Position numbers and translations under genes: made by a program
The notes under the pieces: generated by a model
Told to the model about the DNA's origin: nothing
Seen by the model: only the letters and a program-made list of their open reading frames with translations
Database searches by the model: none
Part shown: in pieces, positions 23,302 to 35,222 of the stretch
Position numbering within the stretch: the stretch's first letter is position 1
Layout of the letters: every line of letters starts with the position of its first letter
Assembly (NCBI GenBank): GCA_013397935.1
Contig: VZRN01006406.1
Span: 868,001 to 932,000 of the forward strand
Direction: 5' to 3'
DNA: 64,000 nucleotides
Source: Dasyornis broadbenti
Taxonomy: Eukaryota > Chordata > Aves > Passeriformes > Dasyornithidae

Positions 23302-25263
23302 CATTTTTGGAGACTATTTTTGAGAAAAGACTTCCATAGGATAATCAAGATAATGCCAGCAAACTGACTTTTGACCTCCACTATCTCAAAATATTCACAA
23401 ACCTGCTGACTAACTGGGTATATTTTTGGTTCTGTGGACTTTGCAACCCCGAATGGAGTGATTAGCAACAAAGAGGGGGTTTTTGTTTAAATCAGTGGGA
23501 GCTAATGAAGCTCTGGTGTGTGCCAGCTGTGGCCTCAGATGCATGTGCCCTGGTGCTGTGCTGAGAAGCATTTGGCACCTTGGAAGCTGCCAGTCTCCAT
23601 GAAACCCCACCACCCCAGCAGGACCTGGGCTTCTCTCTCCCACCCAGACACCAGGAGCATCAAAATCATGCAACACCCCCAGTCCAACAATATTTAACCA
23701 GGGAGCTGATGATCAGACCCTCAGAGGAAGTCTAGAAGACGCTTTCTGAAGACAAATGAGACAAGAAGGGTCACCCCAAGCTTTGCAGCTGTCTACCAGC
23801 CTTCCTGGGCTGCTCTTTCCTCGGGGCTGTGTAGAGGGATGGTTCTGTTTCATGGCTCCTTTCACAAATCTTCTGGCTCTGGAGGACTCAAAGTTTTCCA
23901 GGCGTGTCCATGATTTTATGGCTAGATCCCACAGAGCCTCCCTGCAAGAAGCCAGCAGAGACCTTTTTTAGATACCTGCAGAGACCTGCAGATCAGCAGG
24001 GCCCCTGTGATGATCCATAAAATGCATACAGCGCTAATCTGAACTCCTGTGTGGGGGTGTGAGCTTCTGCTTTGTCCCCCCAATATGCGCTCTTGAAAGA
24101 TGGCAATACAGCCCAGCTGATTGTGGCTCACAGCACTGACCTGCAGAGTGGGACCCCGAGGAGGGTTGAAGGAAAGTTGACGAACATTTTGACCCTTTTA
24201 ATTGGCGTTGTGCCTTCTCAGGCTTTATCGGTCAGCTTTGAAGTCTAACCAGCTCCCTTGTGAGGAATTCACATTTGGCACGCTTGCATGAGACATAATG
24301 TGGTAACAGAGGTAGCTCTATATGTATGGTAATTTTTAGAGTTGAGTGACATTCCTCGAATGGATAAGTTCACTGAAAAATGCAGGAACCAACGGTATTT
24401 GCGAAAAAAATTAGAAAGTGTACAAATGTTTCATTCTGACATGTCAAAAAGAAATGGTTTGGAGATACGGAGGCATTTTGTTTCAACATCATCAAAACAA
24501 AATATTTTGACTTTTTGTTTGGAAACAAGCTTTGTTGTTTAAAAACTGACCTAAATTTTAGGAAAGGATTTTTTAAACCAGAATTATATAATAAAAAAAA
24601 GACCATTTCTTTTCCTGTGGAGGAAAATACTTGAATTTACTCATTTTCTCCCTGTTTTTAGATTTGACAACCAAACTAAAATATCCATATTCATCTACTT
24701 TTCTCACTGTTATCACTCCTGTCGCATCTCCAGCTGCTAAAAGGAAGCAATGCCTTCATCCGACAGTGCATCGCCACCTTTCCTCAACATCCCTGCTTTT
24801 GCTGTGCAGAAAGGGGGCTGCTGAAACGGAGTTTTGTCTGTGCCCCAAAGCATGGTGGCACTCTGGGTGTGTGTGACCGTGGGTGACTCGGTGGCCGTGG
24901 CACAGGACACGGACATTCCTGCCCACCCCATGGTCACCTTCAGGCCCCACCACATCTGGGTTTGCCCCCAGCAGGGCTCTGCCCTTATCAGGTCTTTATT
25001 TAGCCAAGCAGGTTAATGAATAACGCCGTGGTTTACCAGCAAAATGAACCCTTGCCTGTGTCTTATCTCACCATCGGCGCAGAGAGGGAGCAGAAGAACA
25101 AAGAGGGATTTATCGTGTCCTCTGTTCCTCGCTGCCTGAAACGGCTGAGAGAGCTCAGCAATGTGGCTGCGTGGCTTTTAAAGGCTAATTTATCTGCTTT
25201 CTGCTTCCCTTCCCACCCGTGAGTTTCAATTCCAAAAATAGCCTTAATCAAACAGTCGCTGTG

Positions 25264-25289
25264 GAACCGGCTCTGTTCGTGACCGGTTC
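25264..25289. promoter_or_regulatory. Inverted Grainyhead/CP2-like half-sites
   Basis: GAACCGG (25264-25270) and CCGGTTC (25283-25289) are exact reverse complements 12 bp apart. The second, ACCGGTTC, is one base from the AACCGGTT consensus of Grainyhead/CP2 factors. CpG-containing pairs like this are uncommon in AT-rich avian intergenic DNA. Confidence 0.25.
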
Positions 25290-26185
25290 AGTTTCTGCTC
25301 TGGCTCTGGTGCTCTCAGACAACTGTTTCGCTGGTGTTTAAGCTCCCCTTCCTCCCCAGCAGTGCTCGCTGCAGAGCAGGGACCCTCTAAACCACCAGGC
25401 ACATCCTTGTGCTCAGGATGTTGTGGTGGGTGAGCCCTGGCGGCCTGGGCTGCAGAGCCAAAGGACTTAGGGACATCTCATGGTGGTGGAGCTCTTCAGA
25501 TGTTGCAGCCCCCCAAAAACACCTGAAGCTGCCCAAGCCCTTGGGGTGTATTATTTTAAAGCCTCTTCATTAACAGCAGATGAGCTGGGGGTTTTAATAT
25601 GCCCACAGACAGGGCAGTTATGAGGGAAAGGGCTGTGAGCTGCCTGCAACGCTCCCGCATCCCTGTTGTGGCAGTCTGAGCATCACTGGGAACACCTCCT
25701 CATCCCTGGATTGGTGCAGGATTGCAGCTGTTCCTCATCAACAGCCACTGACACGCTTCAATCTCATTTCTCTCTGGGCCTTGGCCTCTTCATCTCATTG
25801 GTTTGAAAGTTCTTCTGCTCAGAGTCTATCTGGACACCAGGCACTATCACATTGTCATGATGGGGTAGCCGGACTCTGTTGCCTCAGAAACATATCCAGT
25901 ACTTTTTACCTCCCTCCTTGCAGCTCTTTGGGATTCTGCTGCAATAATGAGGATAGCGAGGCATTCCTAATAAAGAGTCATTTCCTACAGGTGGTTCTCA
26001 TGCCCTTCATAACACAGGAGCCTTTACCTGTCTATTTCTAGACTCCGCAGGAGAAGATGGGTGCTTTAGCTACATCGGTGAGCAGGAAATCAAGATGTAT
26101 TTCAGTGCCCTGCCCAACAGCGGGGTTAGAAAATTCTGATTCATTCACTGTGCATTGCTAGTGCCATTTTCTTCTATTTTCATAT

Positions 26186-26580
26186 AATCACAGATGGTTT
26201 GGGTTGGAAGGCACGTTGGAGATCATCTTGTTCCACCCCCTGCCATGGGCAGGGACACCTCCTGCCATCCCAAGGTGCTCCAAGCCCCATCCAACCTGGC
26301 CACGGACACTTCCAGTGATGGAGAACCTGCAGCTGTTCTGGGCAGCCTGTACTAGCGTCTCACCACCCTCCAGTAAAGAATTTCTTCCTGACATCTAATC
26401 CAAAACTCTCTCTCTTAGTTTAAGACCGTTAAGGCTCAAATCATTATCTGCCCGTGTGAAAACTTGCTGTCCCTCTTTTTTATTAGCTTTAATTACTGGA
26501 AGGCCACAATGAGGTCTCCCCAGAACTGTCCTGTCTCCATATTTCAGTTTATTCCCCTTTCCTCCTACCTGTCCCTGTTT
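26186..26580 (-). mobile_element. CR1 LINE, longest fragment here (about 395 bp, reverse)
   Basis: This is the longest CR1 copy in the window. In plus-strand order it shows AATCACAGATGGTTTGGGTT, a CTGCCATGGGCAGGGACACC block, TCCAACCTGGCCACGGACAC, GGGCAGCCTGTACTAG, AATTTCTTCCTGACATCTAA, a TTTAAGACCGTTAAGG segment and CTGGAAGGCCACAATGAGG-type sequence. All are reverse complements of consecutive parts of the CR1 3' UTR and the end of its ORF2 region. Similarity fades beyond about 26540, so the left end of the element (right on this strand) is approximate. It encodes no usable protein. Confidence 0.92.
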
Positions 26581-26584
26581 CCTA

Positions 26585-29093
26585 CAACCCCAGGTGCAGA
26601 TTGACTCTCAGTGGCTGGAATGGAGCAGTGACAAATCTGCAGCACAGGGCTCGGTGGCCTTGCTGCAGTGACTCAGAGCATGCTTGGCTGCTTTTAAAAA
26701 ACCTTTCTCCGGGACATCACAATTCAAAAATAATTTCCAGTTCTATTATTATTCTCAGCTCAAGGCAATTGTACTGTGGTCTTCAGTGCAGACAACTCTG
26801 CCAGTCACTCCTGTTAAATATACTGAATTCTCCTTCCACTTTAGGGTTAACAAAAATTAAATTTGTGTAGCCAAATATAGGCAGATATTTCATTCCCGTG
26901 AGGCCATGTCTGCATTACTGAATCCCAGTCTTTTTCATGTGAAACAAAAATATACCAGTCATATTTTTTTTATGAAATAATATCCTACTGAATTATGTTT
27001 CAGGGAAAAAGAGTGGCTTGGGCTTTCCGCTGTGATCACAGCACTGAGGAATGAGTATTATCCAGGCTCCAGCAGGGGAAAGGGAAATAGATGCAGAAGA
27101 TACATACACAGCAATGTTGCTGCCGCTCATAGCAGGGTCGGAATGGGTTTGGAGAATGGCAGGCACTGGATGAATACCCAGAATGTCCAGAATTTGCAAA
27201 CCGTGTTGGAGCAACCCCTCAATGCTGTATTTGTAAATAAGTAGTAACAAATTCCTCCAAAGATATTCTCTGTGTTACTTGTTTTCCGTGAACATCTGCT
27301 CCTGTATGGGGATGCTAGTGAAGAGCAGGAGGCTTGCGATTTGATTTGTGGGTTTTTTCACTTTCCGCTTCCCATATCAGTGTCAGGATCAGCCTCTTTT
27401 GAATAATCCATAGATTTAAAAGAGGGAGGAAACATCAAATAACTCACTCTTTCCCAACACTTGTTCTGATACTAATCTGTAATGTCGAGTGCCAAGCTGA
27501 GCCAGGGAGAGTGGGAGAAGGCCCAGCCCCTGGCATTGCAGAGAAGGAAAACCTGGAAAAACTGCTTTTAGCCCAGCAAAGTCCTTAAGAAGAGGCAGAA
27601 AACTCCCTGTCATCACACCCTGGATATGCCAGTGCCAGTGTCTTTATTGTGGCTACATAATAATGATGATCAATAGTAGTAATGAAAATTAATGATTAAT
27701 AACACAGTGTTAACAGTTATGATTATTTCTGAGCTTCATACATTTTTTATCAAGAATTTCAGTGCTAGGCCTTCCATTAGACAAATCTTCTTCCACATTT
27801 GATGGTATAATAAGAAGTAGGGATCACCAGGAACCTGGTTCTATGTTCCCTCCCTTGTACATGAAGGTAGGTATTATTAAATATAGATCTATATGTAAAT
27901 AATCAATCATTTAAAAAAAATTCATGGCCTGCAGTGGCTTTTAGTAGGTAATAATTAAAATGAAGTTAGGTCATAAATAGTTAAATAGTTTTAAATGTGA
28001 CTCTTTTAGTGACTTTTTGTTAAGACAAAACAAATGCATGAGGTTCCTGGGAGAGTTATGGCTGTGGAGGGATTGAGCTATCTGAAATACAATTTTTCTG
28101 CCTTATCAGACTTCTTTTACATGGCTTTTCTTCAAAATTACACAGAGTTTTGGAATTTCCCCTCCAAATTCTGTGTCTGCACTTTTGGCACTTGCTGTAC
28201 CTATGTGGTTTCATCCCAGAAGGGTGCTGCAGACAAGTGTTGAATCTGCACAAATGTTTCCAAATCAAAACAGTCAAAGTGCTACTCTATTTCCCTGGTT
28301 CTCTGATGTTTAGAAATAAACATTGGCAGTGCTTATTTAGGGCGTTCTGGAGCATTTCTGCGCATGTCAGCAGCGCTCTCTCTCCCAGACTGGTGGAGCT
28401 TGCAGTTTTGTCTGGTGACTCAAAAGTGCAGCCTTGGAAACAGCATTTGAAAAAAAAAGGAAATAAGACGAAACTGAAGTGCTGCATGGGACACCTGCAG
28501 CAGCTATTTCCTGCGGTCAAGGGCCCCTGGTGGCTCATGGGGACAGCCGTGGGCAGAGCCTGGTGCCGGATGTGGCACAGCATCACCTGGATCCCGGCCA
28601 GCAGACAAGTGCTGCTCCGCACGTGCCCTCAGCTCTCTCCCTGGTTTGTTTCCCCCCGGCTTTCACATATTTCCAGCCCCTTTGTTGCACATCTTATTGT
28701 CTCCTACCTCTCTCTGGAAGATACTTTTTCCACACCTCACCTAATCTTATCTATAAAAACTTCTTAACATCCCTGCTCTTTGATGGCATGCTTTGCTTTC
28801 ACCCAGAGAGCAAATTCTAATACCTAAATTTCCAAAATTATTTTGTTTAATCATTCTCTACTTCTTATCTTGCCTGTCTTGACTCCCTTCTTACAAGTCT
28901 TGATTTGCTTCTGTTAAGATGCACTGTGACATACAAATTGTTTCTATTTGCATCTGTGAAGTCAGTTGGGAGGTGTCTGGGGACAATTTGCTTTAAAAAC
29001 GTAATAAGAAAATAAACAACATCAGGGAAAGCTAAGCTGGTGTATTGTCAATCCATTTTCCACCTTAGGAGGATTTATTTTTTTTGTTTCCTT

Positions 29094-29137
<44 letters not shown>

Positions 29138-32100
29138 CATCATTTGCATTATTGCCTTGTTTACATTATTGCCGTTTTCTGGGAATCGCTCCAATGGTGG
29201 GACTGAAGGGTCATAATTTGATGGAAAATGGTGACGGTGATGCCAGATAAAATGTGCACGCACTGTTCTTTTTGGTTAACGTTACTGAGATAGCAGGATG
29301 GTGGAGAAAATGGATGACCTACTTTTATCCTCTGCATTAGAGACACAAAGCTGTGAGACTGTTCTAAAACAAATGCAAAATCCGAACGGGATCACTGCTG
29401 TGGCTTCCATTTACACTGGTGTAAGTAAAATCAGAATTGCAGAGTAAAGACAAAGGGAAAAGTACAAATATTTTTGTGTCTGCAGCATGGCTCCACCCTG
29501 CTATTCTTGGGAAACTTCATGTCCAGCTCTGCTGTCCATGCTCTGTGAAATGGCATTCAATCATCCCCAACTGCTTTTAATTACGTTAGCAGTTTTATTG
29601 TTGCTGTTATCATCTAAGGATATGACTGAAGCCCTATTTATACAGACAAGTAATATAATTTGTTGGGCCGGCTGATACACTGACAAGCTTTCTGGCATAC
29701 AAGCCTGAAAAAGGGTTTGCTAAAAAACATACCTGCTTTTTAGCCCAAACCATCAGTTTGTTCTAATAAAAGGTATTACCTCTCCTTGTAGACTTGGTCT
29801 CATTTAATTATATTAGCGTTGAAAACAGCTAAACTGAATTGCATAAGATAATTTGTTTTGTCCCAAACCTGTGCTGTCAGCTCCAGCTGGGACCCTCTGT
29901 TTCCAAACAGAGCTAGAACATCAGCTTGCAATTATTACCAGATTCATATTAACTCATTTTAATGAAAAATATCAGAAAAAGCATAATGAAATCAGAAAGA
30001 GCATAAAGCAGCAGGCTTTGGGCTTTGAATCAATTCTCGAGAGACAGGGCTGAGGCTGGCAAGGGCTGTATCTACACCTGCCTGTGCTTGGGATGCTGTT
30101 GATGCCAGCCCTGGGTCTGGATGGGACCCAGCTCTGTCCCAGTGAGGCAGCTCCTGTACCTCCACCTTGCTGCAGAGTTATTTTCGTACTGACCCATTCC
30201 TCTGTCTGGCAGAAACCCAAAGCAGAAGCCCCAAAACACTTGAACTCTTTGTATCTCAGCTCAAGACAAGCAAGAACAGTCCAAAATCTTTGGCCAAAAT
30301 AATTTCTTACCAAGTTCCCAGCCAAATTTGTAGGCTCAAGGGAGTCCATGAAACACAGATAAGCAGCCAGACATTTTCTGTCTAACTTTGCTTCTAATTA
30401 CAAATGGGCAAACATAATGGATGGAGTCATTAATTGCTCAAAAATAACACTGGGAATTTGATGTAATGGGATCAATGCTTAGATACAATGATGAGGAATA
30501 AAAGTAATCAGTGCATGGGCAAAATAAAAACTTCTTGGCTAGCAAGATGGAAACAATTTTTAATGCTTCATTGTACCTTGACTACACAGTGTTTAACGTC
30601 ATGTTTAAGCATTGGAGAATGGCTTTGTTTTGATCATGTGCACACTGGCCTGCTCTTAACATTTATTCCTCAGGAGCAAGGATTTTATTTAATGCAGAAT
30701 TTGCAGACTGGAAGAATTAATCTTTTCTATGCCTTCTTCCTTAGAGAGGTTTTTTAGAAGGAATATATTTGTTCAATAGCTTTCAATCTTTTGGTATAAG
30801 TGCTTGCTCCCTCTTTCCCCTTCTCCAAAGCTTGTTTACTCAGGGAATAAAAACTTGACCTTGACTTTAAGGTCTTTGGTGTTTCAGACTGTGCAGTCAG
30901 CAGAGAGCAAGGGGAAAAATCGATGTGTGCCGTATTAGACAAGTGTAAGAGTAATGCGTAAGTGCTGGGAACTCGTCCTGGAAATGGAAACAACTGAGAT
31001 GGTTCTCAAAGGAGAGCGCATCCCGCTGATGCATCTCTTGTGATTAAAGCCCCTCATCCCACCTTCTCCTTCCTGCACCCTTTCTCTCTGCAGCTGTCTA
31101 ACACATCCTTGGGGACACAAGAAGACAGGGATGCACCAAAGGTGCCTCAGCTTGATGGGAGCTGGACTCAGGGGACAAAGAAGTGGCTCATGTCTTCAAC
31201 TCCCTCCAGGTCTGCCTCTGCATCAGTGACTCTGGATATTACAGGGCTCCTGTTAACATCTCCAATAAAAAAATATGTCAAAAGAATCAACAAGCCAGGT
31301 GAGAAAGGACAGCAGAGCAGAAAAGAGACGTGACTCTGTTAATGAGGGTGTCAGTGACCGATAAGGTTGTGTTTGTCGCCAGTGGGCTCACAAAGTACCC
31401 TGTCTATGCTGCACTTTGGGAGAACCTCTGTGATTTCCTTGCCATTTCTTAATTTATGGAGTGAAATCCTAGTTGAGCTGTCTCAGTGTACTGTCGGGAC
31501 ATTGAGGTCAGGGAGGTGAAGTCAGAGTTTATCTCCCAGCCATGCCTTTCCAGGAAACTGTATGGATCATTGCCACTTACATGCAATTCATGTTTGGTTC
31601 AATATATTTAAATTCCAGTGAAATGTCCTCGGCAATAATAGCAGACTGTTAATACATATGAGTATGAAATTCTTAATTAATTAGATGACATTAGAGTACC
31701 AGTTGTGTTCTCAAAACAGCTCAAAAGCACTCTTTTAAAGGAAATTAATATTTAATAGGAAAAAAAAGGCAACAACATCCTGAAATCTAAATTAAATGTG
31801 TGTGCCTTCATGGTTTTTATAAGTATTTTACTCGTAATTTAGTCTGCCAGGGAATTGCATCACAGGCGTTTTCTGCAACAGTGGGGGTTGCCCTGGGAAG
31901 TGCACCCTCCACCAGGCTTTCCTTCAGAGCCTGATTCCTCTTCTTAAACAAGGACCCGGGTACCTCTCTGTGGGCAGGGAGCCCCTCTGGCCCCCATCCT
32001 GCCAGGGGCAGAGGCTCCGTGTGAGATTTGTGCCCCCAGCAGGAACCAAGTGCCACATTTCACACGATTATCGGGTTAACGTTTCCACAGCTGGAACATC

Positions 32101-34780
32101 TGGGGTCACGCCCCAGGTATTGCAAATGATGGTCATAACCAGGGAGCGTCTCCATGCAAAGAACCTGTGAGGTTGATGCTCTGCACGTGGAAACAGCTGA
32201 CTTGTCACAGCAGTAATGGCCATTCCTCCAATAAATTAGGCCCATGCATGTACATCCTTATTCGCAAATAATCCATAGGTGTCCTCAAATAATTTCCACT
32301 TTCCTTCTTACGTAACAGAAAATGAGGCAGAAGATAGCTAAAGTGAATTTCAAGCTGGAGCCCTCTAAGATAACCATGTTTTTGTTAAAAACCTCATTGT
32401 TCAGGGTAACTTGAGAAACCAGCTACCAAAATTCAGGCACTTTTTTCAGGGCAGAAAAATTTATTGGCCGTATCTTCAACACAGATAATCACCATTAGAT
32501 TCCCTTGGTTTTGAAATTGGTTTCTACAAACTTTTATTTATCCTGCTTCCTCAAGACTGAACAAATGAGACAAAAAATAGCATGGTAGTCTCTTTTCCGT
32601 TTAAGCACATCAAGCGAGTGTGAATAGTTTTGGCCATGGTTTTATTTTCACGACTGTTTCAGCGCTCCAGATGTTACTGCTCTAAACCACCCTTGATACC
32701 AGCAGGGCTTCGTGGGTACCACTGTGTTATAAACACCACTAATAGCAATAGTAGCGAGTAGTTCTTCAGTTATCTCATCTCTTCCTTCAATTTTGCCCTT
32801 GCAACACCACGTCAGGACAATTTGCCAGAGCTGATGGGAGGGAGGGGTATTGATTTTCTCGATTGCTGGCTTTTTTCTCATCCTATGTGGTGCCCAGGGC
32901 TGGTATAAATTGTGCCGGGAGCACGGCACGGTGCAGGCATGGCTGGGTCTGGGGCTGCAGCAACGCCTGCTCGCTCAGACAGTTCACAGCAGGGACCTTG
33001 CTTGAAATCTCAGTGTATTTTTAGTTGAGCTATGTGAGGGATGAAAGTAGGGCATCAGCGCTCAGCAGAACTGTGCAGACAGGTTTTGCATACGGAGCAA
33101 AACTGGAGAACGCGGTGGGGGTTGGGCTTCTCCTTCTTTTTCTTTCATTCTGCTGACTTTGTGCAAAAGTTGAACATCAGGTTTCACCCAGTGAACTTAC
33201 ATGAGTTTGTGTTGTAGGTGTGTGGCGGAGAAACAGCCTGTGCAGAGCCAGAGCAGCACCAGCCTGGTCTGCATCACCCACGGCCCCATGGGGGACAGGG
33301 TGAGAGCTGGGGTGGGAAGAGGTGTCAGAAGCTTCCTCAAGACATCCTCCCAGTGCTCCTGCCTGGGAAACGGAGCAGGGGAATTGGCATTGCTCAAGGC
33401 GCTTCTCTCCAGCCTTATTCTGTGGTCTGGAAAGCAATTTGAATGGAAAATGAAGAGATTTTGAGGAAGGAAAACAGGACAGAAATTAAAGGAGCTGAGT
33501 CTGGGCTTGAAAAACTCTTCAAAATGAGCACTTCTCCCCACCAAAAGGAAGTATTTTATTTTCCCTGTAAGGAGGCAAAATGAACAGCAGGGACTATTGT
33601 TGTGGCAAGAACACCTGGAGATGTGCGAGCTGCGGCGAGAGCTCACTGGCAGGGATAGCAATGGCATAATTTGCAGCAACATCTGCAGTTGGCCCAGCAA
33701 CCATCTCTCCTCATTAATTAGCAGACGCAGTAGCTTTGCCAGACAGTCCCATTGGCTTTTGCCTTGTTACTCTCCCCCTCAGCTAATGAGCCACCCTCTT
33801 CCCTTCCTGCTGAGTGAGGCCAGTCTGGCTGAGAACGGGCACTGAAATGCAATGTGCATGAAAGGGGGTGACAGTGCTTGCCATCATTTTGTGTATGTAC
33901 CCTGCAGGTCATATTTACTACAACCACATGATTCAGCTGCAGTGGGCTGCAGGCCTATGGAGATAATAGCAGAGGTTCACTGATGACTCCCCTGTCTCTC
34001 CCTGTGCATCTAATTTGATGCTGCAAGGCATGAAGCCATGTATGCACGGATCTGGCTTTACTCTCTGGAACTGTTCTGCTTTATGTGTGGTTTATTCACA
34101 ATTCTGCTTTGATCCTCCAAGCTGACAAACATATTCTTTGACCTTGCCTCATTTTCTCTGCCTGGAAATGATCCATGACACCATCCTTCAGGAGTGATTT
34201 GGTTTCCACCAGTGAGACAATATCATAACCCAGCTCTGCTTAAAGCCCATTTCCACAGAATACTCCAGTTATACACAAAAAGCAACATGTGGATCAGTAG
34301 ACAGGGACCTCGTGGGCATCTTTGCCTGCCCATTCCATGCCATCTCCACAGGGCACTGTCCTGCTGGTGAATTACTGCAGCAATGGAAAAATTAACGCAA
34401 GGCAGAGGAAAGCAGCAACCATTAGCAAGTGCCTGGGAAGCTCAGCTTTCTTGTGCAGGGTTGCACTTCAGATCAAATGTCAGCTCCTGCACGTGGCTGT
34501 TACCTGGGGAGCTCCAGATCTTGCTGCAAGGAAATTTCTCCCAAGTGGTGGCTGCCCATCCCCAAGGCGGCGCAGGCAGGATCCTGTTTGCCTGCACGCA
34601 GCACGAGCCTCAGGCAGTCTTGCTCAAGTCATTTCATGCACAGTTTAATTCTTTACATAGTGGGGAGGGGGACTTATTCCAAGAAAACCCGATCCAAAAT
34701 GATCAAGGTGGCTTAATAACACGAGGCAAACGGCAGTGCTATGGCCCTGCTAGACAATAGCAAAACACATTCGGATGCGC
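26585..34780. other. Non-coding, 8 kb without a recognised gene
   Basis: It holds the T42 run and the 14-bp palindrome GCTGTGATCACAGC at 27029-27042. CTCTGTTT/AAACAGAG form a 2-nt-spaced inverted pair at 29895-29912. A TGACCTTGA (ERR/SF-1 type) lies at 30856-30864. The longest open frame of the window (28150-28767, plus, 205 codons) has no recognisable domain. No CR1 was found from 26.6 to 40.7 kb, an unusually long CR1-free span. Confidence 0.6.
29096..29137. repeat. Poly-T run, 42 nt
   Basis: An uninterrupted run of 42 T, preceded by a T-rich interrupted stretch from 29078. It is the longest homopolymer in the window. On the minus strand it would be an A42 tail. I see no AATAAA in the adjoining minus-strand sequence and no clear target-site duplication, so a retrocopy is not established. 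Confidence 0.97.
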
Positions 34781-34930
34781 AGCTCAGACCTTGCTGCATT
34801 ACACATGTAATTAGGTTGTTTCCATGGTAATGATCTAATTATGGTCTTCTTGGCTTTGTGTAATCACATTTGCTGCATTTTGGCAGAGCTGTTTTCCTTA
34901 TTTTTGAACTGCAACACTTGGCAAGATGTT
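34780..34930. promoter_or_regulatory. Candidate regulatory block with RFX X-box
   Basis: GTTTCCATGGTAAT at 34818-34831 matches 13 of 14 positions of the RFX X-box palindrome GTTNCCATGGNAAC. Homeodomain cores flank it on both sides: GTAATTAGG at 34807-34815 and TCTAATTATGG at 34833-34843. There are no repeats, and the block looks like an enhancer-type element. RFX factors bind such sites at ciliary and immune genes. Activity here is inferred from the motif alone. Confidence 0.4.
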
Positions 34931-35026
34931 CTTTCTAAAGCCGAATAATAATTTTTGCCTGATGGAAACCGACAAGTCTGTGAGCTTTTATTTAAAGCAG
35001 GGTTGAAGGTACAAGACAAGACAAAA

Positions 35027-35135
35027 CTATATATATAGAATATCTATAATATATATGTATATATAAAGAAGGATTTTTATCCCTGTAATTTCTATTTCTC
35101 CTTCCTTCCTACTTTTTTTTTTTTTTTTTTTTTTT
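35027..35135. repeat. AT-dinucleotide tract, then pyrimidine tract and T23
   Basis: Imperfect (TA)n from about 35027 to 35066, then about 40 bp of T/C-rich DNA containing CTCCTTCCTTCCTAC, then 23 T up to the N gap. Low-complexity DNA of this kind probably caused the gap. Confidence 0.85.
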
Positions 35136-35222
35136 NNNNNNNNNNNNNNNNNNNNNNNNNNNNNNNNNNNNNNNNNNNNNNNNNNNNNNNNNNNNNNNNN
35201 NNNNNNNNNNNNNNNNNNNNNN
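35136..35222. other. Assembly gap (87 N)
   Basis: 87 unresolved bases follow directly after a run of 23 T (35113-35135), which is itself preceded by a pyrimidine-rich stretch and an AT dinucleotide tract. The odd length suggests an estimated size rather than a fixed placeholder. Open frames crossing this region are meaningless. Confidence 0.99.

Larger units (their letters stand above)
21890..26185. other. Non-coding around the 22.9 kb CR1
   Basis: Outside the CR1 copy I see no TE or gene. The 163-codon plus frame at 21893-22384 starts at the edge of the 21.8 kb CR1 and has no domain. AT-rich stretches at 23.1-23.4 and 24.2-24.6 kb are repeat-free. A GC-richer patch spans 24.8-25.7 kb. Confidence 0.6.

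Noticed and set aside
27029..27042. 14-bp palindrome GCTGTGATCACAGC
   Set aside because: About four 14-bp palindromes are expected by chance in this window and no context supports it.
29895..29912. CTCTGTTT/AAACAGAG inverted pair with a 2-nt spacer
   Set aside because: An 8-bp pair at a given spacing is expected about once in 64 kb.
32904..32940. TATAAA followed by GC-rich sequence and an ATG 30 bp on, promoter-like
   Set aside because: TATAAA is frequent in this AT-rich DNA, there is no CpG island, and the following frame is not convincing.
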